A stretch of 31,312 nucleotides of DNA from Chloroflexia bacterium (lineage in GTDB: Bacteria > Chloroflexota > Chloroflexia > Thermobaculales > Thermobaculaceae), in contig JACDAU010000195.1 of NCBI GenBank assembly GCA_013695265.1, forward strand, positions 1 to 31,312. Reading direction: 5' to 3'. This document shows positions 22,696 to 29,094 of this stretch, piece by piece. Position 1 is the first letter of the stretch. Every line of letters starts with the position of its first letter. Made by a program: the position numbers and the translations under genes. The notes beneath the pieces were generated by a model that saw only the letters and a program-made list of their open reading frames with translations, ran no database searches and was not told the origin of the DNA.

Positions 22696-23556
22696 TTGCA
22701 TTACATGGACTACACAGACGTCTTCGACGACGAGCCGGTCCGCCAGCGCGCAGCCCGGCCCAAGGTTCGGAGGACGAAGCAAGAAAGCCCGCTCTCGGAT
22801 ATCGAGCACGGCGGCGACAACCCACAGCTGGAGGCACAGGATGATCCCCTCCAGCCGTTCCTGGACGAGAGCTGGATCAGAAAGGTACTGCACGTCGTGA
22901 AGAGCGGCAAGGAGGCGACGGTGTACTGCTGCGAGGGTGGCGCGGCCAGCGGGGGCGAGCTGCTCGCGGCGAAGGTGTATCGCTCGCGGAACAACCGTGG
23001 GTTCAAGAACGACTCGATCTATCAGGAGGGGAGGATAGTGCTCGACGCCCACGAGCGGCGGGCGGTAAAGAATAAGAGTCGCAAGGGACGCGAGGTCCAA
23101 GCGGGAGAGTGGATGAGTCACGAGTGGGAGACGCTGCGCGCGCTCCACGCCGCCGGTGCCGCTGTCCCCAGGCCGTATGCACAGCGGGGAAACGCGCTGC
23201 TGATGGAATACGTGGGAGACCAGGATTCCGCCGCGCCGCCCCTGCACCGGGTGGACCTTGATCGGGGGGACACACGTCGGCTGTTCGAGGTTGCCATGGC
23301 GCAGATCGAGCTCTGGCTCACGCACAACCGCGTACACGCCGACCTCTCGCCGTATAACGTCCTGGTGTCGCGGGAAAGGCTCGTGTTCATCGACTTCCCA
23401 CAGGCGGTCGACCCTCGGTCGAACTCGAATGCTCTCGCTTTGCTGGAGCGCGACATAGCAAACCTGTGCCGTTACTGGGAGCAATACGGCGTGCGTGCGG
23501 ACGCCAATCGGATTTCCCGAAAGATGTGGAGCCGGTATATTCGGGGGGATCTGTGA
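22696..23556 (+). CDS. RIO-type serine protein kinase
   Basis: This 286-residue protein kinase-like protein is of the RIO1 family. Visible parts are the flexible-loop nucleotide site SGKEATVYCCEGG (70-82), the ATP lysine Lys93 (LAAKVYR), the catalytic Asp216 and Asn221 in HADLSPYNVLV, and the metal-binding Asp233 in FIDFPQAVDP. The first 55 residues are acidic and probably disordered. RIO kinases act in ribosome maturation in archaea and eukaryotes; in bacteria the role is unknown. The TTG at 22696 has AGGAG six bases upstream; ATG 22705 is an alternative. The stop overlaps a short GTG frame that leads into the first ABC exporter gene, suggesting one operon. Confidence 0.85.
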   Translation: MHYMDYTDVFDDEPVRQRAARPKVRRTKQESPLSDIEHGGDNPQLEAQDDPLQPFLDESWIRKVLHVVKSGKEATVYCCEGGAASGGELLAAKVYRSRNNRGFKNDSIYQEGRIVLDAHERRAVKNKSRKGREVQAGEWMSHEWETLRALHAAGAAVPRPYAQRGNALLMEYVGDQDSAAPPLHRVDLDRGDTRRLFEVAMAQIELWLTHNRVHADLSPYNVLVSRERLVFIDFPQAVDPRSNSNALALLERDIANLCRYWEQYGVRADANRISRKMWSRYIRGDL

Positions 23557-23675
23557 TCGCGACTCAAGGCAAAGCCAGTGGCATGCTCATGTGCGATGCA
23601 ATCCCGCACCGGTTTCTGCCCGAGGCGAAGCAGTCTTGCGACTTGCCAGACAAGCGGGAAGAAATGCGGCGATGA
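23553..23675 (+). CDS. Possible 40-residue protein between kinase and ABC genes
   Basis: A GTG overlapping the kinase stop (GTGA) opens a 40-codon frame whose own stop overlaps the ABC gene start (ATGA). A GGGGGG stretch lies five bases upstream. The sequence (starting MIATQGKASG, ending DKREEMRR) has no recognised motif. The double four-base overlap suggests real translational coupling, but chance cannot be excluded. Confidence 0.35.
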   Translation: MIATQGKASGMLMCDAIPHRFLPEAKQSCDLPDKREEMRR

Positions 23676-25450
23676 CCGTCGGACTCGGTCAGTATCGCGA
23701 TCTGCTGATTCGCTATGTGGGGAAACAGCGGCGCGCCGTCATAATATTGGCGGCGCTGCTTCTGGGCAACATCGCATTGCAACTCGCGAGTCCTCAGCTT
23801 TTGCGCCGCTTCATTGATGGCGCATTGGATGGCGACGAACGTTCGACGTTGCTCACGCTCGCCGTCTTCTTCCTGGGTCTGGCGGTGATGACGCAGGTCG
23901 TCGCGGTGGGCGAGACGTACCTCGCGGAGAACGTGGGGTGGACCGCGACAAACAAGTTGCGATCCGACCTGGCGCTACACTGCCTGCGGCTCGACATGGA
24001 TTTCCATAACGCCCGAACGCCCGGCGAGCTGATCGAGCGTATCGATGGCGATGTCACCAAGCTCGGCAACTTCTTCTCGCGTTTCGTCGTGCATGTGCTC
24101 GGCAATGGGCTTCTCTTCGCCGGTGTGCTGGTCCTGCTGTGGCGAATACACTGGATCGCGGGCGCGGTGTTGACGGTCTTCGGGTTCATCAGCCTGCTGA
24201 TTCTCCTGCGGCTGCGTAACGTCGGCGCCCCCCGCTGGAACGCCGCGCGTCAGGCGAGCGCGGAGGTGTTTGGCTTTATCGAGGAGCGACTCGCCGGAAC
24301 GGAGGACATCCGTGCAAACGGCGCGACCGCGTACACAATGCGCTCCTCACACGTCCTCGCCCGCAATCTGTTGCGCCGCGAGCGCATCGCGGGGTTCTTC
24401 GGCTCTCTAACTGGGAGCACGACCGTGCTGCTTTTCGCGCTCGGTACCGTTCTCTCGCTCACTCTGGGAGCCTACCTGCTGAGCGTGCGTGCGATCTCGA
24501 TCGGAACAGTCTTTCTCATGTACACTTACACCGAGTTGCTCACCCGGCCCATCGAACAGATCGCCCGCCAGATGCAGGACCTACAGCAGGCGGCGGCAAG
24601 CATTGGTCGCGTACAGGAACTGCTCGATGCCCGTGCTACGATCAAGGAAGGCCGTGCTGCGCTGCCCTCGTCCGTGGCGCTGTCCGTCGAGTTGGAACAC
24701 GTGACGTTCGGCTATGTCGGCGCGCAGCCGGTGCTGCGAGACGTGAGCTTCACGCTTGGACCAGGGGAGACGATTGGTATTCTTGGCCGTACCGGCAGCG
24801 GCAAAACCACGATCACTCGGCTGTTGTGCCGCCTCTACGATCCACAGCAGGGTGCCGTACGGCTCGGCGGCGTCGACCTGCGCGAGGCCCAGTTGGAGAG
24901 CATTCGCTCTCATGTCGGCGTCGTCACGCAGGACATCCAGCTATTCCACGCCAGTGTCCGAGATAATCTCACCCTCTTTGATTCCCGCATCACGGACGCG
25001 GCCATAAAACGTGTACTCGACGAACTGGAGCTTGGCCACTGGTATCGTGCGCTCCCACTTGGGCTTGAAACCGTGCTTGACCATGGTGGCGGGCTTTCCG
25101 CGGGTGAGGCGCAACTACTCGCGTTTGCTCGCGTCTTTTTGGTCGACCCCGGACTGGTGATCCTCGACGAGGCGTCCTCGCGCCTCGATCCCGCGACGGA
25201 GCGGCGGCTGGATCACGCGGTTGCACGCGTGATGCAAGGGCGCACGGGGATCATCATCGCGCATCGGCTCTCAACCGTACAGCGGGTAGACACGATCATG
25301 GTGCTCGAACAAGGTCAGGTTGCGGAGTATGGGGCGCGAGCGGCCCTTGCCGCCGATTCTATGTCCCGCTTCGCTGGTCTCCTGCGCACCGGGATGGAAG
25401 AGCCGATGAGAACAAACCCAACATCCACCATCGAAAACCTACGATCATGA
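23672..25450 (+). CDS. ABC exporter half-transporter, with degenerate signature motif
   Basis: This is a 592-residue half-size exporter: an N-terminal membrane domain with six helices (about 1-310) and a nucleotide-binding domain (from about 340). Walker A is GRTGSGKT (372-379), Walker B VILDEA with Asp499 and the catalytic Glu500, and the H-loop His531 (IIAHRLSTV). The signature reads LSAGE (475-479) instead of LSGGQ. With the next gene it would make an asymmetric heterodimer; its intact Walker B would pair with the partner's LSGGQ. The ATG at 23672 overlaps the stop of the small upstream frame. The open frame continues upstream into the kinase gene, but membrane-domain similarity starts at MTVGLGQYRDLL. 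The substrate is unknown. Confidence 0.88.
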   Translation: MTVGLGQYRDLLIRYVGKQRRAVIILAALLLGNIALQLASPQLLRRFIDGALDGDERSTLLTLAVFFLGLAVMTQVVAVGETYLAENVGWTATNKLRSDLALHCLRLDMDFHNARTPGELIERIDGDVTKLGNFFSRFVVHVLGNGLLFAGVLVLLWRIHWIAGAVLTVFGFISLLILLRLRNVGAPRWNAARQASAEVFGFIEERLAGTEDIRANGATAYTMRSSHVLARNLLRRERIAGFFGSLTGSTTVLLFALGTVLSLTLGAYLLSVRAISIGTVFLMYTYTELLTRPIEQIARQMQDLQQAAASIGRVQELLDARATIKEGRAALPSSVALSVELEHVTFGYVGAQPVLRDVSFTLGPGETIGILGRTGSGKTTITRLLCRLYDPQQGAVRLGGVDLREAQLESIRSHVGVVTQDIQLFHASVRDNLTLFDSRITDAAIKRVLDELELGHWYRALPLGLETVLDHGGGLSAGEAQLLAFARVFLVDPGLVILDEASSRLDPATERRLDHAVARVMQGRTGIIIAHRLSTVQRVDTIMVLEQGQVAEYGARAALAADSMSRFAGLLRTGMEEPMRTNPTSTIENLRS

Positions 25451-25470
25451 TGTCGATGCTGGGTGGATGT
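25421..25470 (+). repeat. Inverted repeat across the end of the first ABC gene
   Basis: ACATCCACC (25421-25429) and GGTGGATGT (25462-25470) are perfect arms, and ATCGA/TCGAT inside continue the pairing after a bulge. The stem covers the stop codon (25448-25450). It could limit or stabilise the transcript between the two ABC genes. Confidence 0.4.
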
Positions 25471-25553
25471 GGCTCAGATCCTGTGAGGCGCAATTCTCCG
25501 TGCTGGCCCCGCACCTGCCCAGCCGCGTCTAGAAAGGCATAAGGAGACAACCA

Positions 25554-27446
25554 GTGGACGCTTCCAGATCGCAAACGGACCGGGCGCCGCTCGGCCATCC
25601 AGCCCCAGTCCTCAGCCTTTGGCGCTATCTCTGGCGGCTTGCCATGTATCGGCCAGGGCTATGGATTACGAGTGGCATCTTCGCAAGCACCATGTTCTAC
25701 CTGTTTCCCCTGGTTCCCGGACTCATCGTGCGCGAGTTCTTCGACCGGCTAACGCGGAACGCGCAGGCCGGACTGGAAGTGTGGACTCTCCTGGCGCTGC
25801 TCGTCGCATTGGCCGTCGGACGGGTCACGGCGCTGGCGGTGGCGGTATTCGCGGAGACGACAACGCAGCTCACGGCCGCCGCCCTGCTGCGCAGGAACTT
25901 GCTCGCACGTATCCTGGAGCATCCGGGTGCGCGGGCGGTGCCCGCCTCCCCCGGCGAGGCGATCAGCCGCTTTCGTGACGACACGCAGGTGGTTGTCCAG
26001 TTTCTGACGTGGACCCTCGATCCTGTCGGCCAGATCGTGGTGACAATCATCGCGCTCGTGGTGCTCGCGCGTATTGATCCGCTGCTCACCTTGACGGTCT
26101 TCCTCCCTCTGCTCTTTGTGCTCGTGCTGGTAAACATGGCGAGCAAGCGCATCGAGCGCTATCGCCGCGCGAGCCAGGAGTCGATCGGCGAGGTGACCGG
26201 ACTCCTCGGTGAGGCATTCGGCTCGGCGCAGGCGGTGAAGCTCGCCAATGCCGAGGAGCGCGTGGTTCGCCATTTTGAGCGCATCAATGAGATTCGCCGT
26301 AAAATGACGCTGAACGATCTGCTCTTCACGGAGGTGTTGCAGTCGATCGGAGCGAACGCGGCGAATATTGGTACTGGCATCGTCCTGCTTATCGCCGCCG
26401 ACGGTATGCGCTCCGGAAGCTTCACTGTCGGAGATTTCGCGCTTTTCGTCTCGTATCTCGGCTGGCTCACGACGGTGACGGGGGCTGCCGGTCATTTCCT
26501 CACTCAGTACCGGCAATCCAGCGTGTCACTTGGCCGGCTAACTCAATTGTTGCAAGGTGGCCAGCCAGAGCGCCTGGTGGAACACGCGCCGACCTACTTG
26601 CGCGGTTCCCTGCCCGACTTACCGACTTCACCCCGCACTGCGGCACACCGTCTGGACTATCTGGAAACGCGTGGCCTCTCGTTCGGCTACCCCGCCTCCG
26701 GCAGGGGCGTCGAGGGCATCGACCTTCGAATGGAACGCGGCTCCTTCACCGTCATTACTGGGGGCATCGGCGCTGGCAAGACCACGCTGCTGCGCACGCT
26801 GCTCGGCCTGCTGCGCCGAGATGCAGGCGAGATCGTGTGGAACGGTGTGATCGTCGACGACCCGGCGACGTTTTTCGTGCCGCCGAGGAGCGCGTACACG
26901 CCGCAGAACCCGCGCCTCTTCAGCGAAACGTTGCGGGACAACCTGCTGATGGGCGTTTCACCGGAGGAGGCAGATCTGTCGGCTGCGCTCCGACTCGCCG
27001 TAATGGAGCGGGATGTGACCGAGCTGGAAGGGGGACTCGACACCCGGATCGGCCCGCGCGGAGTAAAGCTCTCCGGCGGCCAACTACAGCGCAGCGCGAC
27101 GGCGCGGATGTTCGTGCGAGACCCGGAGCTGCTGGTGTTCGACGATCTGTCCAGCGCGCTCGACGTGGAAACGGAGCGCACGCTCTGGGAGCGAGTGTTT
27201 GCGGAGCGCGACCGCACCTGTTTAGTCGTCTCCCATCGCCGTCCTGCACTTCGGCGCGCGGATCAGATACTCATCCTGAACGAGGGAACGATCGAAGCAC
27301 GCGGCACGCTCGACGACCTGCTCGTGACAAGCGAGACAATGCGGCGGCTCTGGCACGGCGAGGCAAATATAACGCGGTACTCGAAGCAAATTGATGCTAC
27401 AAACGACCTAAGAAACGTACAGTACCTGGGAAAGCACGACGGCTAA
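25554..27446 (+). CDS. ABC exporter half-transporter, with non-canonical Walker B
   Basis: This 630-residue half-size exporter has a six-helix membrane domain (about 15-320), a linker of about 40 residues and a nucleotide-binding domain. Walker A is GIGAGKTT (404-411) and the signature is a proper LSGGQ (506-510). Walker B ends VFDD (Asp530, Asp531), so the catalytic Glu is replaced by Asp. The H-loop His561 is kept (VVSHRR). With the preceding protein it forms one full and one impaired ATP site, as in TM287/288-type and BmrCD exporters. The GTG at 25554 has AAGGAG seven bases upstream. It lies 103 bases after the first ABC gene; a small palindrome (27449-27461) follows its stop. Confidence 0.88.
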   Translation: MDASRSQTDRAPLGHPAPVLSLWRYLWRLAMYRPGLWITSGIFASTMFYLFPLVPGLIVREFFDRLTRNAQAGLEVWTLLALLVALAVGRVTALAVAVFAETTTQLTAAALLRRNLLARILEHPGARAVPASPGEAISRFRDDTQVVVQFLTWTLDPVGQIVVTIIALVVLARIDPLLTLTVFLPLLFVLVLVNMASKRIERYRRASQESIGEVTGLLGEAFGSAQAVKLANAEERVVRHFERINEIRRKMTLNDLLFTEVLQSIGANAANIGTGIVLLIAADGMRSGSFTVGDFALFVSYLGWLTTVTGAAGHFLTQYRQSSVSLGRLTQLLQGGQPERLVEHAPTYLRGSLPDLPTSPRTAAHRLDYLETRGLSFGYPASGRGVEGIDLRMERGSFTVITGGIGAGKTTLLRTLLGLLRRDAGEIVWNGVIVDDPATFFVPPRSAYTPQNPRLFSETLRDNLLMGVSPEEADLSAALRLAVMERDVTELEGGLDTRIGPRGVKLSGGQLQRSATARMFVRDPELLVFDDLSSALDVETERTLWERVFAERDRTCLVVSHRRPALRRADQILILNEGTIEARGTLDDLLVTSETMRRLWHGEANITRYSKQIDATNDLRNVQYLGKHDG

Positions 27447-27791
27447 GAATGCCTGAGGCATGATAGCGCGTCTGTCCTTCCGAGCTTGCTGGGAACTGTG
27501 CCCCTGGTCACGGATATTTCGCCGCAGCTCAGAACTTGCCCGGAGCCTGCGAATGAAATGACATTTGGTAAGGGTCAAGAGGAATTCGTAACACACGCAT
27601 ACTCCCGACCTGCGCGGGGTTCGTGCTCTACAGCGGTGGGCACCACTCTTGAGCCGGGTTGGGGCAGGTCTTTGTGCCTGCCCGCGGGCCGCAGTCCGCT
27701 CCCCACCATTCTTGAGGTTCAATCTTCTTGCTCACCGATGTAGATTCATGCCGGTCGAGTGTGCTGGCATCACGCATTCAGGGCTCTCGAT
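27447..27791. other. Intergenic region with hairpin and direct repeats
   Basis: This stretch of about 345 bases holds no gene I can support. It contains the small palindrome ATGCCTGAGGCAT (27449-27461) and a REP-like hairpin with flanking 13-bp direct repeats, listed separately. Flanking genes converge here (ABC exporter plus, epimerase minus), so terminators are expected, but none with a T-run is evident. Confidence 0.5.
27641..27716. repeat. Hairpin element flanked by 13-bp direct repeats
   Basis: CACCACTCTTGAG (27641-27653) and CACCATTCTTGAG (27704-27716) match at 12 of 13 bases and flank a hairpin with arms GGGCAGG/CCTGCCC (27662-27668 and 27677-27683). GGGCAGG...CCTGCCC hairpins are typical of REP-type intergenic repeats. 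A mobilised or duplicated element is possible. Confidence 0.4.
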
Positions 27792-28646
27792 TCAGCCATC
27801 GAGCATGGTGCGCCAACTGTGCGACGGCTTCCAGCCAAAGACTTGTCCCATCTTCGCACAGTTGAAGGCCGAGGCGTGGTCTTCGTGGTTCGGGTCCACT
27901 GCATCGTATCCATCGTAGTACTCGGCGAGCAGTCCGCGCAGGCCTCGCTTCGCACGGGTGTCCGCCGCCGCGATCAAGAACACTTCGTTTCCGCGGCTCT
28001 CGCCCTCTAGAGCTGCACGATAGGCAGTTCCAACATCGCGAGCGTCGATATAGCTCCAGAAGTTGCCCATACTCATCGTTGGGTCATCCCACTCCAATCG
28101 GAAGCGCTCGTAGTCATTGATGGAGATGACGTTGTTGATCCGCATGCCACAGAACGCGGTTTCCGGGTATCGGACTGATAGTGAGTCGGCAATCACCTCG
28201 CTGAGGTATTTGCTCAACGCGTACGCGTTCGAGGACGGGTACCGTTCGGATTCATCGAACGGGATGCGCGCTGGCATTCGATTGTCGGTGAGAAGTCCGG
28301 TGGCCATTTCGCTGGATGCATATACCACTCGACGGACCCCCGTATCGCCGGCCGCTTGCATAACGTTGTACGTCGTGTTTACATTCAGGTCAAACACGTT
28401 CTGGCGCGCCTGTCCGCTCGGCGCGGGATTCGCGGCGAGGTGGGCAACCACCTCGGGCCGAAACTGGAAGAACGCATCGTATACCTCGCCAAGATCCCGA
28501 AGGTCGATACGACAATGCTCGCCCGGCAGGTCAAGATCGGGCCGACGAGCAACATCAAGATTCACCACGTCGTGCCCCGCCGCAGCAAGGTCCCGGACGA
28601 CCCACTGTCCGGCCTTTCCAGTGCCGCCCGTCACTACTATTCGCAT
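27792..28646 (-). CDS. NAD-dependent epimerase/dehydratase (extended SDR)
   Basis: This 284-residue protein is of the extended short-chain dehydrogenase family. The NAD-binding GGTGKAG is at 7-13, an acidic residue in strand 2 (NLDVARR) prefers NAD, and the catalytic Ser112, Tyr142 and Lys146 lie in VVYASSE and NAYALSKYLSE. Such enzymes act on nucleotide sugars or uronates; the substrate is open. The ATG at 28646 has AAAGGA six bases upstream. The frame continues upstream to 29261 without similarity. It is divergent from the YfhO-like gene, a probable cell-envelope glycan factor, so an envelope-sugar role is possible. Confidence 0.85.
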   Translation of the reverse strand: MRIVVTGGTGKAGQWVVRDLAAAGHDVVNLDVARRPDLDLPGEHCRIDLRDLGEVYDAFFQFRPEVVAHLAANPAPSGQARQNVFDLNVNTTYNVMQAAGDTGVRRVVYASSEMATGLLTDNRMPARIPFDESERYPSSNAYALSKYLSEVIADSLSVRYPETAFCGMRINNVISINDYERFRLEWDDPTMSMGNFWSYIDARDVGTAYRAALEGESRGNEVFLIAAADTRAKRGLRGLLAEYYDGYDAVDPNHEDHASAFNCAKMGQVFGWKPSHSWRTMLDG

Positions 28647-29094
28647 TGTGTGTCCTTTCGTCTTTGATCTGTCCATCGTACGAAAAAGACTGTTCGCACG
28701 GGACTTGCCACCTTGCAGGCGAGGGCGGAGACGGGTGACGGATCCGAGAACAAATAGTAGCGGGGAGGTCCGCCAGCACCTGCCGAAAAGCACTGTTGCT
28801 CGGCGTAGTGTTAGCTTACTGGGAAAGGGCATCGGCAGACGAACAGGGTCGAGAAGAATGCGCACATAGGGCGATGCACTTGGAGACCGGCTTGTGTCGG
28901 TAATCGGAACGTGTTGCTTTGAACACTTCGCCCCTGCAATGCCATCGGATGCCCGCCGTGTTTTTCCGACGTAATTGCTGGTGGTCAATTGGACTGGGAC
29001 ACCCATCACAAAGCGTTCTCCCTGAGACAACAACGTACCGGTAGAGTCAGACCTCGCCTTTACCTCATCCCTTTGAGTTGCTAGCATTAGCAGC
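28647..29094. other. Long gap between divergent epimerase and YfhO genes
   Basis: About 450 bases hold the regulatory regions of two divergent genes. An open frame extends through it on the minus strand but is Arg- and Ser-rich with no family likeness and no start signal. I see no riboswitch, tRNA or clear consensus promoter here. Confidence 0.4.

Noticed and set aside
22634..22900. Frame starting at an ATG with a strong AAAGGAGGA site
   Set aside because: It overlaps the RIO kinase gene by about 200 bases in another frame and its product is Ser- and Arg-rich; the strong site may still matter for the leader, but a protein is not supported.
22528..23484. Long minus-strand frame opposite the RIO kinase
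   Set aside because: Antisense shadow; the kinase motifs on the plus strand are complete.
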